Source: Minwuiaceae bacterium (GTDB lineage: Bacteria > Pseudomonadota > Alphaproteobacteria > Minwuiales > Minwuiaceae). From it: DNA of 64,000 nt. Under the pieces are notes generated by a model. That model was not told where the DNA came from, did no database searches, and was given only the letters and a program-made list of their open reading frames with translations. Shown piece after piece: positions 46,526 to 56,337 of the stretch. Both the position numbers and the translations under genes were made by a program. The stretch is from the NCBI GenBank assembly GCA_028278525.1, contig JANQEE010000049.1, positions 62,001 to 126,000 on the forward strand, given 5' to 3'. How positions within the stretch are numbered: position 1 is the first letter of the stretch; each line of letters begins with the position of its first letter.

Positions 46526-46554
46526 GGGCGGCGCTACGACAAGCAGCGCCGCCC
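46526..46554. terminator. Bidirectional stem-loop between tRNA-His and flp
   Basis: GGGCGGCGCT, 9-base loop, AGCGCCGCCC: a perfect 10-base-pair GC-rich stem between two convergent units. There is no U tract on either side, so termination may be weak or protein-aided. Position 58 bases after the tRNA and 20 bases after the flp stop suggests 3' end formation for both. Confidence 0.6.
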
Positions 46555-46573
46555 GATAAGTGGGGCTAAGCGG

Positions 46574-46750
46574 TCAAGTAACCGAATTGAGCACGGCACC
46601 GGCAACGGTATTGAACAATGTCGCCAGCGAGTCGCCCAGGCTTAGTAGGGCAAGAATAGCGGCAACCGACACCAGCGCGGCGATCAAGCCGTATTCGATC
46701 GCCGTCGCACCCGACTCGTCGGCGAGAAATCTTTGTGTTACGTCGACCAT
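46574..46750 (-). CDS. flp: Flp/Fap-type pilin
   Basis: 58-residue prepilin. FLADESGATAIEYGLIAALV is the classic Flp pattern: the prepilin peptidase site GATAIEYG, with the invariant Glu-Tyr, followed by a hydrophobic helix to LLSLGDSLATLF. GGAG is 9 bases before ATG 46750. Flp pilins form Tad pili for surface adhesion. No tad assembly genes are in the window. Confidence 0.9.
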   Translation of the reverse strand: MVDVTQRFLADESGATAIEYGLIAALVSVAAILALLSLGDSLATLFNTVAGAVLNSVT

Positions 46751-47110
46751 CGTTTTCACTCCATCGTGACCATCCAGCGGAAAAGACGCCTCGATATCGT
46801 TTCGCAGTTCGCCAAGCGCCAATTATGCAGCGACTACTCTTAACGTTTCATCAACGAATCGGCCATCAGTTTAGCGAAGTTATCGATAAATATTCTAATT
46901 ATGATGCCGAAAAACGGCGAAAGACTCGTCTCTATCAATCTATATCTGAAATTTTCTTCAACAATTTATTTGTACCTATCCTTTGTCTTCAAAAGGCGAT
47001 TCTTTGCGAATACTCGGGTGCTGGTTTTCGCGCCGGCAATTGGTTGGTTAAAGGAATGCCAACCTTTTTCTGGCCCAATCTGACTAGTCTTTTGAGAGTG
47101 GGACCTGATC
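46751..47110. other. AT-rich intergenic region with divergent promoters
   Basis: A 360-base gap between flp (minus) and the coiled-coil gene (plus). From about 46840 to 47080 it is strikingly AT-rich compared with the rest. It must contain the promoters of both flanking genes. A 60-codon ORF at 46901-47083 has no ribosome site and no family-like sequence and is not called. I see no long inverted repeat and no RNA gene. Confidence 0.5.
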
Positions 47111-48055
47111 ATGGACGAAATCGAGTCATTGCGGCGGCGTGCCGAGCAGGCGCAGCAGCGGATCGGCCGGCCCGGGGCGCGGTCGGGCCAAATGAGCGAT
47201 CGGCTGGCGGAATTGGTCGAGGCGGTCGATGCGGAGATCGCGGAGCAGGCGAACGTCATCGACCAGCATAAGGCGGATATCGCTCGCCTGAATGCCGAAC
47301 TCGAAGAGGCCAAAGGTCAGGCCCAGCAGCTTAATCAGGAAAACGAGCAGGTCAGGGCGATACTGAAATCCCTACTACTGGCCATTGAAGGCGAAGGCGC
47401 GGCCGGCCTTGGCGAAACAATGGTGCAACTGGAAACCAAGGTTTCCGCGCTGGTCGACGACGATGCGATGGGTGCCGTGCCGGCCCAGGCCGTTGCGGAG
47501 CTCGAGGAAGAAGGCGTTGCCGACCAGGACATCGCTGCTTCCGACGATACCGTGGAAACGGTCGAGCTTGGCGAGGACGAGCCCGGTGAGCAGGAAGAAC
47601 TACTTGACGACCAGACTGCCCCCATCCTCGAAGCGGGCCCCGAACCGGAAGCTGACCAGGGGCTTCAGCCCGAGCCGGAGTTGGACGTCGCCTTGGATGA
47701 GCCGACCGAGATTGTCGCCGAAGTCGGTGGCGAATCCGCAGAGATTGCCGCAGTCGAAGCCGGTGCCGATCCGGAGCTCGTTGCCGAAGAACTTGCCGTC
47801 GCCGATCCCGTTGCCGAGGCACCGGAGCCTGAGCTCGAACAGGTGGCCGCCGAGCCGGCGCTCGAGGATGAGGCGGAGGCGCAGAGCAATGCGGTCGATG
47901 TCGCCGATACGGTCGGTCGCTATCTGCAGGAAGAAGAGGGCGAAGAAACCCCCGATGTGGCGGCGCCGGTCAGCGCGATCGGCGATATCGTCGAGCGTCT
48001 GAAGTCCGAAAACCAGCTTTCGGAACCGGTCGACCCGGAATCCCTGGCATCTTAA
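47111..48055 (+). CDS. Acidic coiled-coil protein of unknown function
   Basis: 314 residues. Residues 1-90 form a coiled coil (LAELVEAVDAEIAEQANVID, then ARLNAELEEAKGQAQQLNQE). Residues about 130-290 are dominated by Glu, Ala, Pro, Asp and Val in PEPE- and EPE-type repeats and are probably disordered. The C-terminus (IGDIVERLKSENQLSEPV) returns to helix. No signal or membrane segment. No known function. It ends 16 bases before the convergent S24 gene. Confidence 0.75.
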   Translation: MDEIESLRRRAEQAQQRIGRPGARSGQMSDRLAELVEAVDAEIAEQANVIDQHKADIARLNAELEEAKGQAQQLNQENEQVRAILKSLLLAIEGEGAAGLGETMVQLETKVSALVDDDAMGAVPAQAVAELEEEGVADQDIAASDDTVETVELGEDEPGEQEELLDDQTAPILEAGPEPEADQGLQPEPELDVALDEPTEIVAEVGGESAEIAAVEAGADPELVAEELAVADPVAEAPEPELEQVAAEPALEDEAEAQSNAVDVADTVGRYLQEEEGEETPDVAAPVSAIGDIVERLKSENQLSEPVDPESLAS

Positions 48056-48070
48056 ACCACGCCGGCGCGT

Positions 48071-48772
48071 TTACTCGGGGATATAGCTGCCGACCACCAG
48101 CGCGATCAGTTCGATTGCCTCCGCTTCCCGATCCGGCGGATCGTCGCCCAACAGATAGGCGAGTTCGTCGCTTCGTGCCGGCAGGTCCGGCAACCGGATC
48201 GGCGTCTGGTGTTCCGGGTGATAGCTGCGTGGCCATAGCCAGGCGATACCGTCGTCGATCACGAACTCCTTGACCGTTGCTTCGATCATGCCGTTCGGGT
48301 TGTGCCGCTGGCATATCACCCGGTCGCCGGATTCCGGGCCCCGGCCCAGATCGCCGAACCTGACGCAGATCAGGGTCGCGCCATCCGGATAGACGGCGTT
48401 CATCGAGGGTCCGCGCACCGACAGGCCGAAGCGGGACAGTTCGCCATGGGGGTCGCCCGGCGGGATGGCGATGGGGTACCAATCGTCGCGCGGCCATTCC
48501 AGTGCCTCACGCCAAGTGCCCGCCTGAACCGCGCCGCGCACGTAGATCGGTTCGATAACGGTGTTCTTCCGTTTCTCGCCGGCGGTCCCGCCGGCCTGCT
48601 TCGCCCCGCCATCCGGCAACAGCCCGTTTGCGCCGCTGGCGAGAAAATCTCGCAATGCGCTCCGGCGAACGCCCGCACTATTCGTCCAGACCAGGGTTTT
48701 AAGCTCCTGCGTAATCGCCGGCACTTTCGTTTTCGTTGCGCCGCGCTTCTTGTCGACAGTGACATCCGCCAT
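48071..48772 (-). CDS. S24/LexA-type regulator-like protein
   Basis: 233 residues. The N-terminal 80 residues are basic with a short helical part (LRDFLASGANGLLPDG) that could be a reduced DNA-binding domain. The C-terminal part matches the S24 signal-peptidase-like fold of LexA and phage CI: AVQAGTWREALEWPRDDW, then LSVRGPSMNAVYPDGATLIC with the nucleophilic serine, and IEATVKEFVID with the likely general-base lysine. AGGAGGA fixes ATG 48772. No phage genes are nearby, so it is probably a chromosomal stress-type repressor. Phased repeats lie in its promoter. Confidence 0.82.
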   Translation of the reverse strand: MADVTVDKKRGATKTKVPAITQELKTLVWTNSAGVRRSALRDFLASGANGLLPDGGAKQAGGTAGEKRKNTVIEPIYVRGAVQAGTWREALEWPRDDWYPIAIPPGDPHGELSRFGLSVRGPSMNAVYPDGATLICVRFGDLGRGPESGDRVICQRHNPNGMIEATVKEFVIDDGIAWLWPRSYHPEHQTPIRLPDLPARSDELAYLLGDDPPDREAEAIELIALVVGSYIPE

Positions 48773-48832
48773 GAGAATCGTCCTCCTGAGGGGATATAAT
48801 GAATAGCAAATTTCCAGCCCTATTCTACAAAT

Positions 48833-48860
48833 GGTAACATTGTTGGAACAAAATAGGAAC
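48833..48860. promoter_or_regulatory. Three phased GGAAC-type repeats upstream of the S24 regulator
   Basis: GGTAAC (48833-48838), GGAAC (48845-48849) and GGAAC (48856-48860) end at 38, 49 and 60, exactly 11 bases apart, so they lie on one face of the helix. They sit about 60-90 bases before the regulator start in AT-rich sequence. This suggests cooperative binding of a regulator, perhaps the S24 protein itself. Confidence 0.5.
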
Positions 48861-48936
48861 ATATATATGCCGTGTAAGAACCGGAATTCCAGCGTAGGCC
48901 AGTGATGTTGGGTACGGCGTGGGCGGGTCGGCTTTG

Positions 48937-50109
48937 TTACAGTCCGGTCAGACGGTCGGCGATGGCCGGCATCACCGTATCGTCCACGTTGGCGAACGCG
49001 AAGCGAAGGAACCGCTCCTGGTCCGGTCCGAACATGGTCCCCGGCAGGCATAGCAGGTTCTGCTCGACGGCGAGGCGTTCGGCGATCTTGGCGGAGCTGT
49101 CGCCCTCGAACGGATGCTTCAGATAGGCGAAGTAGGCGCCCATGCTGGCGATGTGCCAGCCGGTGTTCCGGCTGGTAAGGGCGTCGGTGAAGCGCGCCAT
49201 TCGGTGGTTCATCAGATCGCGTTTTTCGTCACGCCAGGCGTCCAGGTTCCGCAACCCGAACAGCGCGGCTTTTTGGCCGATATGCGGCGCACAGATCGAT
49301 ACGCAGTCCATCACCTTGGCCAGATCGACGATGAAATTCGGCGCGGCGATGACCGACCCGACCCGGTAACCGGGAATGCAGAAAGACTTGGAGAAGCTGT
49401 AGAGCTGTATCAGGTTGTCGGTCCAATCCGGTCTCTGCAGCAGGCCATGCGGCCTGACCGCGCCGGCGGGCAGGAAGTCCTTGTAGGTTTCGTCGACAAC
49501 CATAGCGATGCTGCGCTCTCTGGCCAAATTCATGAATGCGTCCAGCAGGTCCGGCGGGTAGACGGCGCCCGTCGGGTTATTGGGTGTTACCAGAACGATC
49601 GCGCGCGTCCGGTCGTCGATCAGCGCTGCCGCCTCGGCCGGGTCGGGCAGCAAGCCGTTTTCCTCCCGGCACGGCAGCAGCGCTGCCTTGATGCCCAGCA
49701 TGTCCAGCGTCATGCGGTGATTGAAATAGAAGGGCGAGGGCAGGACGATGGTGTCGCCGGCGCGGGCGAGGGTGGCGGCGGCCAGATAGAAAGCCTGGTT
49801 GCAGCCGGCGGTAATGCAGATTTGTTCGGGCGTTACGGTGCCGGCATAGAAGCCTGACATATGGTCGGCGAGGCGATTGCGGAGCGCCGGAACGCCTTCG
49901 ATGTCCGTGTAGAGCGATGTGTCGCCGACCTGCGCCTCGTCGGCCAGGTAGCCGGTCAATCCGGCATCCGGCAGATATCCCGGCACCGCCTGCGACACGT
50001 CGATAAGCGGCTTGTCCGCCGGAAAGTCGCGTCCGGCAATCCAGCTTCGCGCCTCCGCGATGGGCGGCGTTTCGACACCGGCGACAAGAGGGTTGCCGGC
50101 GTATTTCAT
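48937..50109 (-). CDS. Class I aminotransferase of the amine-catabolism operon
   Basis: 390-residue PLP enzyme. VSQAVPGYLPDAGLTGYLAD, ITAGCNQAFYLAAATLA, TPNNPTGAVYPPDLLDAF, and the PLP lysine in LYSFSKSFCIPGYRVG. The arginine is in RFLRFAFANVDDTVMPAI. It is the last gene of the ABC transporter operon, overlapping the nitrilase stop by 4 bases (ATGA). It may remove the amino group from the transported substrate after amide cleavage. Substrate not determined. Confidence 0.9.
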   Translation of the reverse strand: MKYAGNPLVAGVETPPIAEARSWIAGRDFPADKPLIDVSQAVPGYLPDAGLTGYLADEAQVGDTSLYTDIEGVPALRNRLADHMSGFYAGTVTPEQICITAGCNQAFYLAAATLARAGDTIVLPSPFYFNHRMTLDMLGIKAALLPCREENGLLPDPAEAAALIDDRTRAIVLVTPNNPTGAVYPPDLLDAFMNLARERSIAMVVDETYKDFLPAGAVRPHGLLQRPDWTDNLIQLYSFSKSFCIPGYRVGSVIAAPNFIVDLAKVMDCVSICAPHIGQKAALFGLRNLDAWRDEKRDLMNHRMARFTDALTSRNTGWHIASMGAYFAYLKHPFEGDSSAKIAERLAVEQNLLCLPGTMFGPDQERFLRFAFANVDDTVMPAIADRLTGL

Positions 50110-50924
50110 GCGCTCTGCGCCAACGGTGTTTCGGCTTGCAGCCCGCCGTATGTTTCCGGCCGGCGGTCCTCGATATAGGTGTAGCTGTTACGCACCTCGG
50201 CAATCCGTTCCTTATCCAGTTCGACCAGCAGCAGCGCTGCCTCACGCCCTGCTTGTACAACCACGGCGCCGTCCGGCCCGGCGACCGTGCTCTGGCCCAC
50301 ATAGGTCAGCGAGCCTTCCGCGCCGCAGCGGTTCGCGTAAGCCACAAAGACCTGGTTCTCGCAGGCACGGGCCGGCACCAGCAGGTCCGGTATCCGGTTC
50401 GGTGGCTGCATCAGGGCGGTCGGCACCACGATCAGATCGCAGCCGGCCAGCGCCAGAAGCCGAACGGTTTCCGGGAACTCCACGTCGTAGCAGATCAACA
50501 GGCCGACGCTGAAATCGCCAATCCGGGCGATTGCCATGGTCCCGTCGCCTGCCCGGAACAGCCGGTTCTCCTCCGCGCCATACAGGTGCGTCTTGCGATA
50601 GTTGACCAGGGCCGATCCATCGGGTCCGATCGCGAGCGCCGCGTTGTAGATCTTGTCGCCCGACCGTTCCGGGTAGCCGTAGACAATCGCCAGGCCACGG
50701 CCCCGCGCAAGACCCGCGATATGGGCCGCTGAGGGGCCGTCCTGCGGCTCCGCCAGGTCGGTCGTTCGGTCGCCGATGTTGTATCCGGTCAAAAACATCT
50801 CCGGCGCGATCAGCAGGTCGGCGCCGTCCGTTTTTGCCCGGCGCGACGCGTCGTCCAATAGTGCAAGGTTGCCGGCGACATCGCCGGGATGGCCCTCTGT
50901 CTGCAGCAGCGCGATACGCATCAT
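50106..50924 (-). CDS. Nitrilase-superfamily amidase
   Basis: 272-residue carbon-nitrogen hydrolase. The Glu-Lys-Cys triad is complete: glutamate in LLIAPEMFLTGYNIG, lysine in LVNYRKTHLYGAEE, and cysteine in GLLICYDVEFPETVR. The family includes N-carbamoylputrescine amidase and omega-amidase. With a polyamine-type transporter and an aminotransferase, an omega-amidase or N-carbamoyl amine amidase role is plausible. ATG 50924 overlaps the permease stop by 4 bases. Confidence 0.92.
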   Translation of the reverse strand: MMRIALLQTEGHPGDVAGNLALLDDASRRAKTDGADLLIAPEMFLTGYNIGDRTTDLAEPQDGPSAAHIAGLARGRGLAIVYGYPERSGDKIYNAALAIGPDGSALVNYRKTHLYGAEENRLFRAGDGTMAIARIGDFSVGLLICYDVEFPETVRLLALAGCDLIVVPTALMQPPNRIPDLLVPARACENQVFVAYANRCGAEGSLTYVGQSTVAGPDGAVVVQAGREAALLLVELDKERIAEVRNSYTYIEDRRPETYGGLQAETPLAQSA

Positions 50925-51721
50925 TCCTCCCGCGGCGACCAGGCGCCGAGCAGTTTCGGCAGATCGCCGAATTTCGCCACCAGGCCGAAGATCGCGAAAC
51001 TGACGCCGATAAACACCACCGACACCGCCGCCATAACCGGCGTATAGCCGTAGCGCAGTGCATTGAAAACCTTGATCGGCAGGGTTTCAACGGTAAAGCC
51101 GGCGACCATGTAGGCGATGATGTATTCGTTCAGGCTGATAACGAACGCAAAGGCATAGCCGGAGACGATATAGGGCAGAACCATCGGCAGGATCACGGTG
51201 CGGAACACGGTCCGCTCGTCCGCGCCCATCGTCGCCGCCGCTTCCGTGTAGGCAGGATCGATGGTCTCGAAGCCGAGCGAGATGGTGATCAGTGGCAGGG
51301 TGACCAGGAAAATCCCGTGGCTGACCACCACCGCCCAGAACTGCCCGTAAAAGCCGGTCTGGGTCCAGAATATCAGGTAGCCGAGCGCCGTGATCACCGG
51401 CGGCAGGATGAACGGCGCGATGCCGAAGCCGTACAGCAGCCGCGCATAGAAGAGGCGGTAGCGCCACAGCGCATAGGCGATAGGCAACGCGATGGAGCAG
51501 GCGGCCAGCGCCGCCAGGGCCGCGATGGACAGGCTGTTGGTCACGGCGTTCTGCCAGGACGCGTCCTGGAACAGCTCGCCGTACCATTGCAGCGAAAAGC
51601 CCTGCGGCGGGAACAGCAGCCGCTTCCGCTCGTTCAGCGAGACGCCGGCGACCACGATCAGCGGCGCCAGCAGCACCGCCGCGATGAGCCCGAAATAGAG
51701 CCGGCTGAGAGCCCGGTTCAT
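50921..51721 (-). CDS. ABC transporter permease, PotC-like
   Basis: 266-residue inner-membrane permease with about six helices and the EAA loop DPAYTEAAATMGADERTVFRTVILP. FILPPVITALGYLIFW and the ending NEYIIAYMVAGFTVETLPIKVFNALRYGYTP are typical of PotC/YdcV-type subunits. ATG 51721 overlaps the previous permease stop by 4 bases, although the frame stays open upstream. Confidence 0.92.
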   Translation of the reverse strand: MNRALSRLYFGLIAAVLLAPLIVVAGVSLNERKRLLFPPQGFSLQWYGELFQDASWQNAVTNSLSIAALAALAACSIALPIAYALWRYRLFYARLLYGFGIAPFILPPVITALGYLIFWTQTGFYGQFWAVVVSHGIFLVTLPLITISLGFETIDPAYTEAAATMGADERTVFRTVILPMVLPYIVSGYAFAFVISLNEYIIAYMVAGFTVETLPIKVFNALRYGYTPVMAAVSVVFIGVSFAIFGLVAKFGDLPKLLGAWSPREE

Positions 51722-52586
51722 GGTACGGCCCGCCGGCTTTTGCCGATCGCCACGGTGACGGCGATCAGCAGCAGGCTGGCCGCCAGCAGGGCCAACGACA
51801 TCGCGGCCGCCATCGGTACGTTGGCCCGAGCCAGCGCCTGATCGGTAATGTGAACCGCCAGGGTCCAGTGCTGCGGTCGGCCCAGCACCTGCGGGATCAC
51901 GAAGGCGCCGAGGGTGAAGACGAACACCATGATCAGCGCCGCCAGGATTGCCGGGCGCGACACCGGCACGATCATCGTGAAGAACGCCCGTACCGGCGAC
52001 GCACCCATGGTCCGCGCCGCCTCCGCCAGCGATGGATCCAGCCGCGACAGCGGCGGGTACAGCACCAGCACGGTGTAGGGGAAAGCGAGGTAGGTCAGGC
52101 CGAGCAGCATGGCGGTGCCGCTCGGCGTGAAGCTCATTGGCCTGTCCATCAGGCCGAGCCAGACCGGGATATTGGAGACCCCGGCCGTGCGCGACAGCAG
52201 CACCGACCAGGAAAACCCGATGATCACTTCCGAGAGCGCGAGCACGACGAGGACGAAGATCAGCCACGGGATCTGTTTCCGCCGCGGCAGGCGCGTCAGC
52301 CGGTAGGTGAACGGAAAGGCCAGCGCGACGGCGAGAACCGCGACGATGCCCGCAACGCTGAGCGTGTGCACCGTGTTGTTGACGAAGAAGGCCTTCGCCA
52401 GGTTGGCGAAGTTGTCCAGGACGAACGCCGGCTCGTAGGTCCCGCCGGGAACCCGGTAGTAAAAGCTGAGCGCGACCAGAATGCAGAACGGCAGCACCAG
52501 GAAGATGCCGAGCATCACGCTCGGATAAGCCAGCACCAGCAGGGCGCGACGGTGGCCGGTCCGGCCCGGCATTCGGTCGATGGAAC

Positions 52587-52590
<4 letters not shown>
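51718..52590 (-). CDS. ABC transporter permease, PotB-like
   Basis: 290-residue inner-membrane permease, with the EAA loop DPSLAEAARTMGASPVRAFFTMIVP and six or so helices. The sequence VFTLGAFVIPQVLGRPQHW is close to spermidine/putrescine-type permeases (PotB). It overlaps the ATPase stop and the next permease start by 4 bases each. Confidence 0.92.
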
Positions 52591-53648
<1,058 letters not shown>

Positions 53649-53675
53649 GCGGGGTGCGACCCGTGCCGTGCCCGG

Positions 53676-54776
53676 CTAGCCGGTGATCATCTCGATCCAC
53701 TTTTCCGCGACCCAATCGCCCTTGTCGATATAGAGGTCGTATTTCGGAATGATCGGTGCGATCTCGCTCGAGACGGCGTTGAATTCGTCGTCGGTCAGAT
53801 CCGTGCTCTCACGCGGCACCACCGGCGCGGTGCCGACCTTGCGCGACAATGCTGCCTGAACCGACGGCTGGCACATGTAGTTGATGAAGGTCTCGGCCTC
53901 CTCGGTCTTCTTGGAGGCTTTGGTGAGCACCCAGGCGCCGGAATCGACCACGCCCCCTTCTTTGGGGAAGGTCGACCGTACCGGGAACCCATCCGCCGCC
54001 GCCAAGCCGGCGACGTCATGGTAATACTGGCCCATTGGGATTTCGCCGGACTGCAGGGCCGCCTGGAACTGACCTTCGTCCCGATACCATAGCTTCACGT
54101 TGGATTTTGCTTCCGCCAGCTTCTCAAGCACCTTGATCACGCCTTCCTCGGTGTTAAGAACGTCGTTCCCGCCGAAGAAGGTATGGGCGGTGATCTCCAG
54201 CAGGAAGGAGTTGCTGGACAGCGCCAGCAGGCCGATCGCGTCCTTGTTCTCGGTGTCCCAGAACTCGGCCCAGGAGGTTGGCGCCTCCGGATAGCTCTCG
54301 GTGTTGGTCACCAGCGTGATGTACCAGGAGACGGCGCCTGCGCCGTACAGCCGTCCGTCCGGATATTTGAACACGAATTCCGGTTTCAGGTTGCCGATGT
54401 TGGCGACCTTGCTCTCGTCGAGCGCCGCCCACAGGCCGCTTCGCTCGCCGCGGATCCGCACCGTGTTCGCCATCATGCTGACGTCGGCAGGCGCCACGCC
54501 GGCCTTCGCCGCCTGTTCCAGTTGCAGCAGCCACTGGTCGCCGGTCGGTTCGGGGATGGACTCGACTGCGATGCCGGTTGCCTTGGTGAAATCCGGATAG
54601 ATATGCTTGGTGAAGGATTCCTCGAAATAGCCGCCGTAGGTGCCGATCTTCAGGCTTCTTTCCTGGGCGTGCACGGCCGGGGCGCCGAACGGCAGGCCCA
54701 TCGCCAGGGCGCCGCCTGCGGCCGCCGTTCCGGCCAGAAAGTGCCGCCGGCTCGGGGCAGGTTTACGGGTTTTCAT
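53676..54776 (-). CDS. Polyamine-type periplasmic substrate-binding protein
   Basis: 366 residues. A Tat-type signal peptide is present (SRRHFLAGTAAAGGALAMGL, twin arginines), so it folds before export. The mature part fits the PotD/extracellular solute-binding family: LKIGTYGGYFEESFTKHIYP, then FKYPDGRLYGAGAVSWYI and NYMCQPSVQAALSRKVGTAPV. AAGGAAG precedes ATG 54776. It is the first gene of a six-gene operon. The ligand is probably a polyamine or related amine/amide, by operon context. Confidence 0.9.
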   Translation of the reverse strand: MKTRKPAPSRRHFLAGTAAAGGALAMGLPFGAPAVHAQERSLKIGTYGGYFEESFTKHIYPDFTKATGIAVESIPEPTGDQWLLQLEQAAKAGVAPADVSMMANTVRIRGERSGLWAALDESKVANIGNLKPEFVFKYPDGRLYGAGAVSWYITLVTNTESYPEAPTSWAEFWDTENKDAIGLLALSSNSFLLEITAHTFFGGNDVLNTEEGVIKVLEKLAEAKSNVKLWYRDEGQFQAALQSGEIPMGQYYHDVAGLAAADGFPVRSTFPKEGGVVDSGAWVLTKASKKTEEAETFINYMCQPSVQAALSRKVGTAPVVPRESTDLTDDEFNAVSSEIAPIIPKYDLYIDKGDWVAEKWIEMITG

Positions 54777-54964
54777 TGATTTGCTTCCTTTTCCCTGTTG
54801 CGTGGCGCTGTGCTTATGGCAAGGCAACGGCACAGGCGCTCGATTTCCGCTGATTATGCATCAACCATGCCGTCCGCAAAGCCGGCCCGCAAGCCTAATC
54901 GGGCTACGGCAAGGCCGGAAATCGGGTATTCCGGATTTTGGCGCCTATGTCGTGGGGGCAGGGG

Positions 54965-55117
54965 CTAGAACAGGATACCGACGCCCCAGTCTGCGCGTTT
55001 CTCGGTGCCCTCGGCCTTGAGCCGCAGGCTCTCGCATGAGGCGGTGACCGCCGTCGCGACCAGCAGGCCAATCAGCGTCGACACCGTCCGAAGGGATTTA
55101 TGACGACGGCGGACCAT
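54965..55117 (-). CDS. 50-residue small exported or lipoprotein-like protein
   Basis: Short ORF encoding MVRRRHKSLRTVSTLIGLLV followed by ATAVTASCES and LRLKAEGTEKRADWGVGILF. A basic start, hydrophobic stretch and a TASC motif look like a lipoprotein signal, although the residue at the -3 position is Thr, not the usual Leu/Val/Ile. GAGG lies 6 bases before ATG 55117 and overlaps the phosphofructokinase stop, suggesting co-translation. No family recognised. Confidence 0.55.
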   Translation of the reverse strand: MVRRRHKSLRTVSTLIGLLVATAVTASCESLRLKAEGTEKRADWGVGILF

Positions 55118-55124
55118 TGTTGCC

Positions 55125-56279
55125 TCAGTACAGGAACATCGGCTTGCCCATCACGTGGGAGATCCGGGGCCGGTAGTTTTCGGCGTCGTACAACTCGGCC
55201 ACGTCGACTCGCTTCTCGCCCTTGATACAGCTGTCGATGGGCACGGTCGTATATTTGCCGTCCGACAGCGCCATCATCACCCCGTTGACGCCCTGTTCCA
55301 ACTGCTGGACGGCCAAGTTGCCGTAGGACGACGCGACCAGTCGGTCCAGCGCGTCAGGCGGCCCGGCCCGCATCAGATAGGCCAGGCGCTGGCTGATCAT
55401 GTCGATGCCGGTAAGCTGTTTCAGCGCTTCCGACGTCATCTCGCCGATGCCGCCCAGCTTGCGATGGCCGTAGGCATCGGCCTCGCCGCTCTCGACCACG
55501 TCGCCACCGAGCATCTGCGCGCCTTCGGAAATCACCACGACGGCATAGCGGCTCGGATTCCGCTGCCGGTCGTCCGCGACCAGCTTGGCCAGCCGCTCGA
55601 TCTCGAACGGCGATTCCGCGATCAGCACCCGGTCCGCATCCGCCAGATAACCGGCCATCAGCGCCGTCTCGCCGCTGTTGCGGCCGAACAGTTCGATCAC
55701 CGCAACACGTTCGTGGCTGCCGGTCGGGGTGCGCAGGGCATTGATGAACTCGACGCTGCGGCTGACCGCTGTGCTGAAGCCGATGCAGTAATCGGTGCCA
55801 TGCACGTCGTTATCCATGGTCTTCGGTACCGCCACCACCGGAAACCCGCTTTTCGACAGATGCGCCGCGTAGGACAGGGTATCGTCGCCGCCGATGGGGA
55901 TCAGGGTGTCGATGCCCAGGTGCGCCATCACCGCCAGCACATGGTCGGTGCAGTCCACCGTCCCGGACTTGCCGAACTTGTACTTGCCGGTCAGGAAGCC
56001 CGGCAGGTCCTTTTCCCGCGTCTTCACCGGGTTGGTCCGCGAGGTGTGCAGCACCGTCCCGCCGGTCCGGTCGATGGTGCGGACCGACTGCGGGGTCAGC
56101 GGTTCCAGCCACGCGTCCCGGTCGCTGTCGTCGTCCGGGTTGATGTTCAGCGGTCCGGCCCAGCCGCGCCGAAAGCCGAACACCTCCCAGCCGTTTTCCG
56201 CCGCGCGGTTGACGATTGCCTTGATGCAGGGGTTCAGGCCGGGCACGTCGCCGCCGCCGGTCAATACGCCGATGCGCAT
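55125..56279 (-). CDS. pfp: Pyrophosphate-dependent 6-phosphofructokinase
   Basis: 384 residues of the PfkA superfamily. The donor-site signature is GGDDTL (an aspartate where ATP enzymes have glycine) together with PKTMDND (lysine where ATP enzymes have glycine). Both changes mark PPi-dependent enzymes, which interconvert fructose-6-phosphate and fructose-1,6-bisphosphate reversibly. The N-terminal [13 protein letters not shown] and the substrate region [20 protein letters not shown] fit. Gene and organism type agree with known PPi-PFKs in alphaproteobacteria. Confidence 0.93.
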   Translation of the reverse strand: MRIGVLTGGGDVPGLNPCIKAIVNRAAENGWEVFGFRRGWAGPLNINPDDDSDRDAWLEPLTPQSVRTIDRTGGTVLHTSRTNPVKTREKDLPGFLTGKYKFGKSGTVDCTDHVLAVMAHLGIDTLIPIGGDDTLSYAAHLSKSGFPVVAVPKTMDNDVHGTDYCIGFSTAVSRSVEFINALRTPTGSHERVAVIELFGRNSGETALMAGYLADADRVLIAESPFEIERLAKLVADDRQRNPSRYAVVVISEGAQMLGGDVVESGEADAYGHRKLGGIGEMTSEALKQLTGIDMISQRLAYLMRAGPPDALDRLVASSYGNLAVQQLEQGVNGVMMALSDGKYTTVPIDSCIKGEKRVDVAELYDAENYRPRISHVMGKPMFLY

Positions 56280-56337
56280 TCAATCTGCTCCGATGTTCCT
56301 ATTGCGAACTTTCGTAAATGGCGGTGCGGCGCCCGCA

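Noticed and set aside
46901-47083. 60-codon ORF in the AT-rich gap
   Set aside because: No ribosome site, odd composition, and frame openness is expected by chance in this short stretch.
48071-48772. Prophage remnant signalled by a CI/LexA-like protein
   Set aside because: No integrase, att-like repeats or phage structural genes nearby. The neighbours are ordinary metabolic genes.
55125-56279. ATP-dependent phosphofructokinase
   Set aside because: Donor-site residues are GGDD and PKT, the pyrophosphate type.
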